Assembly: GCA_049487715.1 (NCBI GenBank)
Contig: CP150565.1
Location: 124,001-188,000 of the forward strand
Length of the DNA stretch: 64,000 bases
Origin: Pycnococcus provasolii
Taxonomy: Eukaryota > Chlorophyta > Pseudoscourfieldiophyceae > Pseudoscourfieldiales
Direction of reading: 5' to 3'
Below, piece by piece: positions 10,105-18,598 of this stretch (position 1 is its first letter; each line of letters begins with the position of its first letter). Made by a program: the position numbers and the translations under genes. The notes under the pieces were generated by a model. It worked only from the letters and a program-made list of their open reading frames with translations. It ran no database searches and was not told the DNA's origin.

Positions 10105-11893
10105 AGAATGCGCGAGAATGCTCACCTCGCGCATCGTGAACGCGCAAAGTGACGGTGCACTCGCGGACTTTGTCGAACAGCACGTCGGCAAATTCGACGA
10201 GATTCACGTGAGTACAGCAGCAAACAAACTCGCAAAGCTCACGGCGAGGCGTCACACGATAACGCTCAGCAAGAGTCAGCGTGACAGCGTGCTTCTTCTG
10301 CTAGAGGAGCGCCTGCACGACTTTGAGAGAATAAGTGCACGTCCTGTTGCCAATCTCCTGTGGTCTTGTGCCAAACTAGGATACGACGACGGGAATCATT
10401 CCATGGTGCATTACTTGAGCGACCAGGTACCTAGGGTGGTGGACGACTTCAAGCCGCAGGAGCTCGCGAACACGGTGTGGGCGTGGGCGACGATGCGACA
10501 CCAGCCTTCATCTAATACGCTTGCTGCTCTTGAGCGCCGCATGCTCGCTTGCGTCGACGACTTCGATCCGCAGGATGTCACGAACACGTTATGGGCGTGG
10601 GCGACGATGGGACACCAGCCGTCAGACAAGGTGCTAGATGCACTGGAGCGCCGCATGCTCGCTTGCGTCGACGACTTCAAGCCGCAGGCACTCGCGAATA
10701 CGGTGTGGTCGTGGGCGACGATGGGACACCAGCCGTCAGCTGAGGTGCTGACTGCTTTGGAGCGTCGCATGCTCGTGTGCGTCGACGACTTCAAGCCGCA
10801 GGCACTCGCGAACACGGTATGGGCGTGGGCGACGATGCGACACCAGCCGTCCGCTGCCGCACTTGCTGCTCTTGAGCGCCGCATGCTCGCGTGCGTCGAC
10901 GACTTCAAGCCGCAGGAGCTCGCGAACACGGTATGGGCGTGGGCGACGATGCGACACCAGCCGTCAGCTGATGCGCTTGCTGCACTGGAGCGCCGCATGC
11001 TCGCTTGCGTCGACGTCTTCAACTCGCAGGCTCTCGCGAACACGGTATGGGCGGTTGCGATGCTAATGAACAACATCGAGGGCGATAAGATCACTATCAA
11101 CCAGAACGTCTTGGATCAACTTCTGCATCAATTAGAGGCCACAGAATTCAGCACACTTGAAGAGCAACACTTCCAGCAAATCCTCCAGGCGCATCACCTG
11201 CTCGGCGATCGCTTCAAGCCATCAGCAGCCTTGCTCGATCAGGCACGCGAGGAATGGGCGAAGCAGCTCGCGAGTCGTTCTTCGTCGTCACCTCAGTCAT
11301 CCTTAGAGAGGGAAGTCGCCGCATGCCTCGATCGTCTCGGCATCACTTACGACGTTGAAGTGCTTACTGAGGATGGCATGCACCGCGTCGACATGCTCGT
11401 GCGTGGTCGTACCGACGACGGTGGCGAGAGGCTGCTTGTGATCGAATGCGACGGTCCCACGCACTTCTTGCGATCCTCTGATGGCACGTACCGCATTGAC
11501 GGATCGACGTACGCGCGCAATTGCGACTTGCGCAAGCTTGGCCTGGACGTATTGTGCGTAACGGGGCACGAGTGGACAAGTCTGACGAAGGAGGACGAGC
11601 GCGACGCTTACCTGCGTAGGGAGCTGCAGGAGCGCGACTCAAAGCATTCCTTCAAATGTGACAACGTGTCCGTCGAAACGGCACTCATAGAGGCGCGTCG
11701 ACGAGTCCACCGTCTGTGCGAGGTGGGCGGGCACGCCGCCGAAGGAGGCGCACTCACCAGACCAACACCGCAAGCATCCGCCAGCGCGTCGTACGTACCG
11801 CCGCCTCCTTACATCGATTACCTGAGCGAGCTGCGGGAGCGTGGCATCATTGTCGAGGAGACGAATAATGCAAAGAAGAGGCGAACAGAGTAG
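10052..11893 (+). CDS. OPR-like repeat protein with C-terminal RAP domain, copy 1
   Basis: The 613-residue protein has a helical N-terminal region (1-130), five full tandem 38-residue repeats and one partial repeat, then a linker and a RAP domain at about 425-530. The repeat consensus is FxPQxLANTVWAWATMRHQP...ALERRMLACVDD. The RAP domain shows VDMLV, then IECDGPTHF and a GSTYARNCDLRKLGLDVLCV stretch, the PD-(D/E)XK-like fold of the family. RAP proteins with such helical repeats bind specific RNAs and control maturation, stability or translation of organelle transcripts in algae and other protists. No obvious transit peptide is seen at the N terminus. The tail is basic (KKRRTE). The RNA target is unknown. 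Confidence 0.85.
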   Translation: MSGLSGHTRRYNPRRSAEECARMLTSRIVNAQSDGALADFVEQHVGKFDEIHVSTAANKLAKLTARRHTITLSKSQRDSVLLLLEERLHDFERISARPVANLLWSCAKLGYDDGNHSMVHYLSDQVPRVVDDFKPQELANTVWAWATMRHQPSSNTLAALERRMLACVDDFDPQDVTNTLWAWATMGHQPSDKVLDALERRMLACVDDFKPQALANTVWSWATMGHQPSAEVLTALERRMLVCVDDFKPQALANTVWAWATMRHQPSAAALAALERRMLACVDDFKPQELANTVWAWATMRHQPSADALAALERRMLACVDVFNSQALANTVWAVAMLMNNIEGDKITINQNVLDQLLHQLEATEFSTLEEQHFQQILQAHHLLGDRFKPSAALLDQAREEWAKQLASRSSSSPQSSLEREVAACLDRLGITYDVEVLTEDGMHRVDMLVRGRTDDGGERLLVIECDGPTHFLRSSDGTYRIDGSTYARNCDLRKLGLDVLCVTGHEWTSLTKEDERDAYLRRELQERDSKHSFKCDNVSVETALIEARRRVHRLCEVGGHAAEGGALTRPTPQASASASYVPPPPYIDYLSELRERGIIVEETNNAKKRRTE

Positions 11894-11963
11894 GAAAATA
11901 AATGAGGAAAAAATAACAGCATCAGTTTACTTTTTACTGGCGATGTAAAATGCGACGCCATAG

Positions 11964-11985
11964 GTCTAGCTAAACTTAGCTAGAC
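11964..11985. repeat. 22-bp palindrome in the 3' flank of RAP copy 1
   Basis: GTCTAGCTAA-AC-TTAGCTAGAC has perfect 10-bp arms about 70 bp after the stop codon. Copy 2 has the same at 14045-14066. Copy 3 has a shortened 16-bp form (GTCTAGCTAGCTAGAC) at 16091-16106. It could be part of the 3' end-processing region or a fold-back left by the duplication. Confidence 0.6.
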
Positions 11986-12161
11986 AAATTTTTGTAATGA
12001 TCGAACCAAACCCCGACTTTTCTTAAACGAAACCCCGGATCCAGTTCGGATTCCCCCAATATCCGCGGACCAAGAAGCTTCCCCTGAACGGCTGATCCCC
12101 TCCCCCACCCAATAACGCCAGCTGGCCACTTAAAGTTTATTTTGTTGTCAACAAGCTCAGC

Positions 12162-13742
12162 ATGTCCGGATTGTCCGGACATACGAGGAGGTACAATCCG
12201 CGGAGGTCCGCGGAAGAATGCGCGAGAATGCTCACCTCGCGCATCGTGAACGCGCAAAGTGATGGTGCACTCGCGGACTTTGTCAAACAGCACGTCGGCA
12301 AATTCGACGAGATTCACGTGAGTACAGCAGCAAACAAACTCGCAAAGCTCACGGCGAGGCGTCACACGATAACGCTCAGCAAGAGTCAGCGTGACAGCGT
12401 GCTTCTTCTGCTAGAGGAGCGCCTGCACGACTTTGAGAGTATAAGTGCACGTCCTGTTGCCAATCTCCTGTGGTCTTGTGCCAAATTAGGATACGACGAC
12501 GGGAATCATTCCATGGTGCATTACTTGAGCGACCAGGTACCTAGGGTGGTGGACGACTTCAATCCGCAGACACTCGCGAACACGGTGTGGGCGTGGGCGA
12601 CGATGCGACACCAGCCTTCATCTAATACGCTTGCTGCTCTTGAGCGCCGCATGCTCGCTTGCGTCGACGACTTCGATCCGCAGGATGTCACGAACACGGT
12701 ATGGGCGTGGGCGACGATGGGACACCAGCCGTCAGACAAGGTGCTAGATGCACTGGAGCGCCGCATGCTCGCTTGCGTCGACGACTTCAAGCCGCAGGCA
12801 CTCGCGAATACGGTGTGGTCGTGGGCGACGATGGGACACCAGCCGTCAGCTGAGGTGCTGACTGCTTTGGAGCGTCGCATGCTCGTGTGCGTCGACGACT
12901 TCAAGCCGCAGGCACTCGCGAACACGGTATGGGCGTGGGCGACGATGCGACACCAGCCGTCCGCTGCCGCACTTGCTGCTCTTGAGCGCCGCATGCTCGC
13001 GTGCGTCGACGACTTCAAGCCGCAGGAGCTCGCGAACACGGTATGGGCGTGGGCGACGATGCGACACCAGCCGTCAGCTGATGCGCTTGCTGCACTGGAG
13101 CGCCGCATGCTCGCTTGCGTCGACGACTTCAACTCGCAGGCTCTCGCGAACACGGTATGGGCGGTTGCGATGCTAATGAACAACATCGAGGGCGATAAGA
13201 TCACTATCAACCAGAACGTCTTGGATCAACTTCTGCATCAATTAGAGGCCACAGAATTCAGCACACTTGAAGAGCAACACTTCCAGCAAATCTTCCAGGC
13301 GCATCACCTGCTCGGCGATCGCTTCAAGCCATCAGCAGCCTTGCTCGATCAGGCACGCGAGGAATGGGCGAAGCAGCTCGCGAGTCGTTCTTCGTCGTCA
13401 CCTCAGTCATCCTTAGAGAGGGAAGTCGCCGCATGCCTCGATCGTCTCGGCATCACTTACGACGTTGAAGTGCTTACTGAGGATGGCATGCACCGCGTCG
13501 ACATGCTCGTGCGTGGTCGTACCGACGACGGTGGCGAGAGGCTGCTTGTGATCGAATGCGACGGTCCCACGCACTTCTTGCGATCCTCTGATGGCACGTA
13601 CCGCATTGACGGATCGACGTACGCGCGCAATTGCGACTTGCGCAAGCTTGGCCTGGACGTATTGTGCGTAACGGGGCACGGGTGGACAAGTCTGACGAAG
13701 GACGACGAGCGCGACGCTTACCTGCGTTTCCTTCAAATGTGA
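12162..13742 (+). CDS. OPR-like/RAP protein, copy 2, C-terminally truncated
   Basis: This copy matches copy 1 almost throughout: same start hairpin, five full repeats plus one partial, and the RAP core. Relative to copy 1 it lacks 29 bases after the codons for DAYLR (near 13727). The frame then shifts and stops within a few codons (FLQM). The lost tail survives as an open stretch at 13747-13974 in another frame. The product is 526 residues and keeps nearly the whole RAP domain, so it may still work. Most base differences from copy 1 change an amino acid (E to K, R to S, KPQE to NPQT), as expected of relaxed or diversifying selection. Confidence 0.75.
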   Translation: MSGLSGHTRRYNPRRSAEECARMLTSRIVNAQSDGALADFVKQHVGKFDEIHVSTAANKLAKLTARRHTITLSKSQRDSVLLLLEERLHDFESISARPVANLLWSCAKLGYDDGNHSMVHYLSDQVPRVVDDFNPQTLANTVWAWATMRHQPSSNTLAALERRMLACVDDFDPQDVTNTVWAWATMGHQPSDKVLDALERRMLACVDDFKPQALANTVWSWATMGHQPSAEVLTALERRMLVCVDDFKPQALANTVWAWATMRHQPSAAALAALERRMLACVDDFKPQELANTVWAWATMRHQPSADALAALERRMLACVDDFNSQALANTVWAVAMLMNNIEGDKITINQNVLDQLLHQLEATEFSTLEEQHFQQIFQAHHLLGDRFKPSAALLDQAREEWAKQLASRSSSSPQSSLEREVAACLDRLGITYDVEVLTEDGMHRVDMLVRGRTDDGGERLLVIECDGPTHFLRSSDGTYRIDGSTYARNCDLRKLGLDVLCVTGHGWTSLTKDDERDAYLRFLQM

Positions 13743-14238
13743 CAACGTGCCCGTCGAAACGGCACTCATAGAGGCGCGTCGACGAGTCCACCGTCTGTGC
13801 GAGGTGGGCGGGCACGCCGCCGAAGGAGGCGCACTCACCAGACCAACACCGCAAGCATCCGCCAGCGCGTCGTACGTACCGCCGCCTCCTTACATCGATT
13901 ACCTGAGCGAGCTGCGGGAGCGTGGCATCATTGTCGAGGAGACGAATAATGCAAAGAAGAGGCGAACAGAGTAGGAAAATAAATGAGGAAAAAATAACAG
14001 CATCAGTTTACTTTTTACTGGCGATGTAAAATGCGACGCCATAGGTCTAGCTAAACTTAGCTAGACAAAATTTAATGATCGAAGCAAACCCCGAAGTTTC
14101 TTAAACGAAACCCCGGATCCAGTTCGGATTCCCCCAATATCCGCGGACCAAGAAGCTTCCCCTGATCGGCTGATCCCCTCCCCCACCCAATAACGCCACC
14201 TCCACCTGGCCACTTATTTTGTTGTCAACAAGCTCAGC

Positions 14239-16020
14239 ATGTCCGGATTGTCCGGACATACGAGGAGGTACAATCCGCGGAGGTCCGCGGAAGAATGCGC
14301 GAGAATGCTCACCTCGCGCATCGTGAACGCGCAAAGTGACGGTGCACTCGCGGACTTTGTCGAACAGCACGTCGGCAAATTCGACGAGATTCACGTGAGT
14401 ACAGCAGCAAACAAACTCGCAAAGCTCACGGCGAGGCGTCACACGATAACGCTCAGCAAGAGTCAGCGTGACAGCGTGCTTCTTCTGCTAGAGGAGCGCC
14501 TGCACGACTTTGAGAGTATAAGTGCACGTCCTGTTGCCAATCTCCTGTGGTCTTGTGCCAAATTAGGATACGACGACGGGAATCATTCCATGGTGCATTA
14601 CTTGAGCGACCAGGTACCTAGGGTGGTGGACGACTTCAATCCGCAGACACTCGCGAACACGGTGTGGGCGTGGGCGACGATGCGACACCAGCCTTCATCT
14701 AATACGCTTGCTGCTCTTGAGCGCCGCATGCTCGCTTGCGTCGACGACTTCGATCCGCAGGATGTCACGAACACGTTATGGGCGTGGGCGACGATGGGAC
14801 ACCAGCCGTCAGATAAGGTGCTAGATGCACTGGAGCGCCGCATGCTCGCTTGCGTCGACGACTTCAATCCGCAGGCACTCGCGAACACGGTATGGGCGTG
14901 GGCGACGATGCGACACCAGCCGCCAGCTGAGGTGCTGATTGCTCTTGAGCGCCGCATGCTCGCTTGCGTCGACGACTTCAATCCGCAGGATGTCGCGAAC
15001 ACGCTGTGGGCGTGGGCGACGATGCGACACCAGCCGTCAGCTGATGCGCTCATTGCTCTTGAGCGCCGCATGCTCGCTTGCGTCGACGACTTCAAGCCGC
15101 AGAATCTCACGAACACGCTGTGGGCGATTGCGATGCTTATAAACAGCATCGAGGGCGATAGCATCACTTGTTGCCCGACGCGACGAGTGATGCGGTTGTG
15201 GGGGACGACGGCGATCGACCAGAACGTCTTGGATCAACTTCTGCATCAATTAGAGGCCACAGAATTCAGCACACTTGAAGAGCAACACTTCCAGCAAATC
15301 TTCCAGGCGCATCACCTGCTCGGCGATCGCTTCAAGCCATCAGCAGCCTTGCTCGATCAGGCACGCGAGGAATGGGCGAAGCAGCTCGCGAGTCGTTCTT
15401 CGTCGTCACCTCAGTCATCCTTAGAGAGGGAAGTCGCCGCATGCCTCGATCGTCTCGGCATCGCTTACGACGTTGAAGTGCTCACTGAGGATGGCATGCA
15501 CCGCGTCGACATGCTCGTGCGTCTTCGTACCGACGACGGTGGCGAGAGGCTGCTTGTGATCGAATGCGACGGTCCCACGCACTTCTTGCGATCCTCTGAT
15601 GGCACGTACCGCATTGACGGATCGACGTACGCGCGCAATTGCGACTTGCGCAAGCTTGGCCTGGACGTATTGTGCGTAACGGGGCACGGGTGGACAAGTC
15701 TGACGAAGGACGACGAGCGCGACGCTTACCTGCGTAGGGAGCTGCAGGAGCGCGACTTCAAGCATTCCTTCAAATGTGACAACGTGCCCGTCGAAACCCG
15801 AGACCACCACCGAGACATAGAGGCGCGTCGACGAGTCCACCGTCTGTGCGAGGTGGGCGGGCACGCCGCCGAAGGAGGCGCACTCACCAGACCAACACCG
15901 CAAGCATCCGCCAGCGCGTACGTACCGCCGCATCCTTACATCGATTACCTGAGCGAGCTGCGTAAGCGTGGCATCATTGTCGAGGAGACGAATAATGCAA
16001 AGAAGAGGCGAACAGAGTAG
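14239..16020 (+). CDS. OPR-like/RAP protein, copy 3, one repeat fewer
   Basis: The 593-residue protein has an intact frame and tail. It carries four full 38-residue repeats and a fifth partial one, one less than copies 1 and 2. The last repeat is followed by an extra stretch of about 18 residues (SITCCPTRRVMRLWGTTA) before the shared IDQNVLDQLL segment. The RAP domain is intact with the IECDGPTHF motif. Residues 2 and 5 of each repeat (K/N/D and E/A/T/D/N) vary most between repeats and copies, which would fit positions that read the RNA. A short change near the tail (RDHHRDIE) is also unique to this copy. Confidence 0.83.
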   Translation: MSGLSGHTRRYNPRRSAEECARMLTSRIVNAQSDGALADFVEQHVGKFDEIHVSTAANKLAKLTARRHTITLSKSQRDSVLLLLEERLHDFESISARPVANLLWSCAKLGYDDGNHSMVHYLSDQVPRVVDDFNPQTLANTVWAWATMRHQPSSNTLAALERRMLACVDDFDPQDVTNTLWAWATMGHQPSDKVLDALERRMLACVDDFNPQALANTVWAWATMRHQPPAEVLIALERRMLACVDDFNPQDVANTLWAWATMRHQPSADALIALERRMLACVDDFKPQNLTNTLWAIAMLINSIEGDSITCCPTRRVMRLWGTTAIDQNVLDQLLHQLEATEFSTLEEQHFQQIFQAHHLLGDRFKPSAALLDQAREEWAKQLASRSSSSPQSSLEREVAACLDRLGIAYDVEVLTEDGMHRVDMLVRLRTDDGGERLLVIECDGPTHFLRSSDGTYRIDGSTYARNCDLRKLGLDVLCVTGHGWTSLTKDDERDAYLRRELQERDFKHSFKCDNVPVETRDHHRDIEARRRVHRLCEVGGHAAEGGALTRPTPQASASAYVPPHPYIDYLSELRKRGIIVEETNNAKKRRTE

Positions 16021-16580
16021 GAAAATAAATGAGGAAAAAACAACAGCATCAGTTTACTTTTTACTGGCGATGTAAAATGCGACGCCATAGGTCTAGCTAG
16101 CTAGACAAATTTTTGTAATGATCGAACCAAACCCCGACTTTTCCGAAACGTAAACCCCCAAACCCGGGGCCGGGGAGTTGGGGCCGGGGGTCCCTCGAAC
16201 TGAACGTTGCTAAATAACGTGACAATTTTTAGCACTTCACATACTATTAAAAAGTGTTTGCAAGCGTGCGTCGTCACTGTTGCAATGAAGTCTCGCCAAG
16301 TGGGTGAGTGGAATGGGTGTCGTCGTCGGCGCTGCCACACTGTCATCACAGGCGGCTCCGGCGTCCGTATTCCGTAGTAAGAGAGAGGTATTTAACCTTA
16401 GGTCATTCGCTCACTCACTCAGACCAGTCATTCATCACGAACGCAGATAATAATAATAGATAGATAGTGACGACGATGCTTCGTCATCAAAGTATCATCG
16501 TTGTCAACAACAACAACAAGACAAAAACATCCTGCAACAATTACAGTAGTAGGACAAATAAGAAGAAGAATTTGATAATC
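16021..16580. other. Intergenic region upstream of a secreted-protein gene
   Basis: The end of RAP unit 3 reaches about 16150. A short G/C-rich stretch (16156-16190) with CCCCCAAACCCGGGG follows, then ordinary sequence with (AATA/GATA)n and CAA-rich tracts near 16447-16550, which look like a 5' leader. An alternative in-frame ATG lies at 16476. Nothing else is seen. Confidence 0.5.
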
Positions 16581-18431
16581 ATGCCAACAAGTCTTTTCAG
16601 CAGGGCTGTCCTATTATTTACTCTGCTAGTGGCTGCCGCTACAACAACAACAGCAGCACCAACGTCTTCACCAAACTGCCTCGACCCACCCACGCGTGAT
16701 GCGCTCAAGCTGCACATCGCACGCTCACTAGCCACGGAAGACTCGTACACGTTTCGTGACGGTTTTCTCGGATTCTGGCGCGCAAAGCCTTCGGAAGACC
16801 CGAACGCTGACTACAACTACAATAATGCCGCTCAACCTTACGGAATCACACTGCTCTACCCACGAAACAACACGCCCGAAGTACCGTGGGAAGGACAACT
16901 CGCTGACATCGCGCAGTGGACTCTCTCACCAAACGAGGTGGTCGTGCTCTTAGGATGCACACCTCCACCAAGCAGGTACTTCAGCGTCACGCCGTACCTC
17001 ATGCAGACATCATCAGGGGCACGAACGCTCGCGGCAATCGCAGATCCTCTGTCCGCCGGATCGACAGGATTCGTCGGAGACAGCTCGCCAGGACGAACGC
17101 TGCGACGCTTCACGCGTTTGAACACGTCAGGTGTCACGGTTCCACACGAACGACGCATCAACCACGAACCATCGGACGAGAACCTCGGTCTTGGGAGTGT
17201 GGGAAACGCGTGGAACGAGGATACGGCAATTCTCATTTCCGCAAGCCCTACGGCAACACGGCGTGTCGCAAATGCGCTCATCGACGTCGGTTTTCCCCCC
17301 ACTGCCATCAACACAGTTGGCATCGCCGTCAGCGAGCTTGGAAGTCAGCTTGCGACATCCTCAAATCCAGGTGGGGAATTCTCCGTGTACCTGCGCAATG
17401 CGCTGCCTCGCGATGCAATGGCGTACTTGGCATACGAAAATTCGCCGCCATGGTCGGTGTTCTCCGTGACGGCGCCCAATTCACCGCAAGTTGAAGTACC
17501 CTTTTCTCCACCAAATCGTATCGAGGCGCGCGGATTCGATGAGAGGTACCTTGCGAGGGCCCTGGACTCGCTCACCGAGGCGGCTGCTCGTGCACTTCGC
17601 GCAGATTCGCGAGGAGTTCCCGCATTGTCCGGATTTGAAATGAGCGAGTACGCGAGGACGCACTCGACAAGTCCTGCCGCCGCCGCCGCTGCCTCCCCTC
17701 CGTCGTCGTTTATGAGCATCTTCTCGGCGGCGCGACCGACGCTACGACGACGAAGAGTGTCGACCTACGCAAGATCAATGGCACAGAGTCGACCGGCGGG
17801 CATGGCATGCATCACCTCGCAGAGCAACTGTGGTCTAGGAAATCGCGACACGAGCTACGCGATTGCCGCGCCATTCTTTCGCTTGCCAAACAATAGCAGC
17901 GCCGTGCTTGTGCTTGGCGTGAGCCACGAGGAGACGGGCAACGCAGTGTACAGCAATATTGTCGTCAACGATGTCAGCCGACGACTTGGAATTGCCGGCG
18001 CGTCGAATCTAGGTGGAGCGAGCGCGCTCGTCGACGTGCTTGGACTATCGTTGCCAGCGGATGTCACGCGAGCGCTTCCGAGCTTGTATGCAGTCCTTGT
18101 TGCTCGAGACTGCTCGAGGATGAACACGGCGTTGCAATGTGTACAGGTTCCCAGCACGGGTTGGCCCAGTGCACCACTTGATGCGACGCTTTCGGTGTGG
18201 GAACGCGCGTACTCGACACTCGCATCTACCGTAGGACCGCCCGTGGCGCAGCTCGTGCTGCCGCGATTGGTGGTGGGCGAGTCGGCTGAGGCAACAGGCA
18301 TGCTCGCTGGGCCGGTGGGTGCCGCAGTGGCGTTGGGGAATCGTCTCCCCGGAGCAGCGCGTCGTGCGGCTGCTGGTGCGGCGGGTGCTGTGCCGCCGGC
18401 ATTGGCCAATCTTATCGTCAATGGAAATTGA
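16581..18431 (+). CDS. Secreted or lumenal protein of unknown function
   Basis: From ATG 16581 the protein (616 residues) begins with a textbook signal peptide (MPTSLFSRAVLLFTLLVAAA), with cleavage likely after TTTTAAPTSS. ATG 16476, in the same frame, would add an Asn/Lys-rich leader that looks more like untranslated sequence. The mature part is a soluble alpha/beta-type protein without repeats or membrane segments. Recognisable blocks are LKLHIARSLATEDSYTFRD, YGITLLYPRNN, WTLSPNEVVVLLGCTPPP, RYFSVTPYL and FVGDSSPGRT. Several Cys pairs (including CITSQSNCGLG) are consistent with secretion. I do not recognise a family or a catalytic motif. The C-terminal 60 residues are Ala-rich. Confidence 0.75.
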   Translation: MPTSLFSRAVLLFTLLVAAATTTTAAPTSSPNCLDPPTRDALKLHIARSLATEDSYTFRDGFLGFWRAKPSEDPNADYNYNNAAQPYGITLLYPRNNTPEVPWEGQLADIAQWTLSPNEVVVLLGCTPPPSRYFSVTPYLMQTSSGARTLAAIADPLSAGSTGFVGDSSPGRTLRRFTRLNTSGVTVPHERRINHEPSDENLGLGSVGNAWNEDTAILISASPTATRRVANALIDVGFPPTAINTVGIAVSELGSQLATSSNPGGEFSVYLRNALPRDAMAYLAYENSPPWSVFSVTAPNSPQVEVPFSPPNRIEARGFDERYLARALDSLTEAAARALRADSRGVPALSGFEMSEYARTHSTSPAAAAAASPPSSFMSIFSAARPTLRRRRVSTYARSMAQSRPAGMACITSQSNCGLGNRDTSYAIAAPFFRLPNNSSAVLVLGVSHEETGNAVYSNIVVNDVSRRLGIAGASNLGGASALVDVLGLSLPADVTRALPSLYAVLVARDCSRMNTALQCVQVPSTGWPSAPLDATLSVWERAYSTLASTVGPPVAQLVLPRLVVGESAEATGMLAGPVGAAVALGNRLPGAARRAAAGAAGAVPPALANLIVNGN

Positions 18432-18598
18432 GCATTGCCAGCTCATTGTTGCATATTGATGGGATCGGCGGCGGCAGCCGGAGGGAGAGTGAAATTTTGT
18501 TGTATGTAATTACTGCAGCAACAACTGAATTGATGATTCGCAACAAATTTGTTTGTTCACCCACTCTTCGCTCACAATGCATTCATTCATTCATTCAT

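Larger units (their letters stand above)
9929..16150 (+). repeat. Head-to-tail triplication of a RAP-protein gene, about 2.1 kb per unit
   Basis: Three direct copies begin at the same GATCCAGTTCGGATTCCCCC segment (9929, 12038, 14116). Each runs through a gene and a shared 3' flank ending in ATCGAACCAAACCCCGACTTTT or a close variant. Unit lengths are 2109, 2078 and about 2035 bp. Identity between copies is very high, including non-coding flanks, so the duplication is recent or kept alike by gene conversion. Differences cluster in the repeat-encoding part. Confidence 0.93.

Noticed and set aside
10411-11100. Long minus-strand frames inside the RAP repeats
   Set aside because: They mirror the 114-bp coding repeats on the plus strand and recur in each copy for that reason alone.
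11303-15933. RAP domain as an active nuclease of a defence system
   Set aside because: RAP has a nuclease-like fold, but the family is known for RNA binding in organelles, and no partner defence gene lies nearby.
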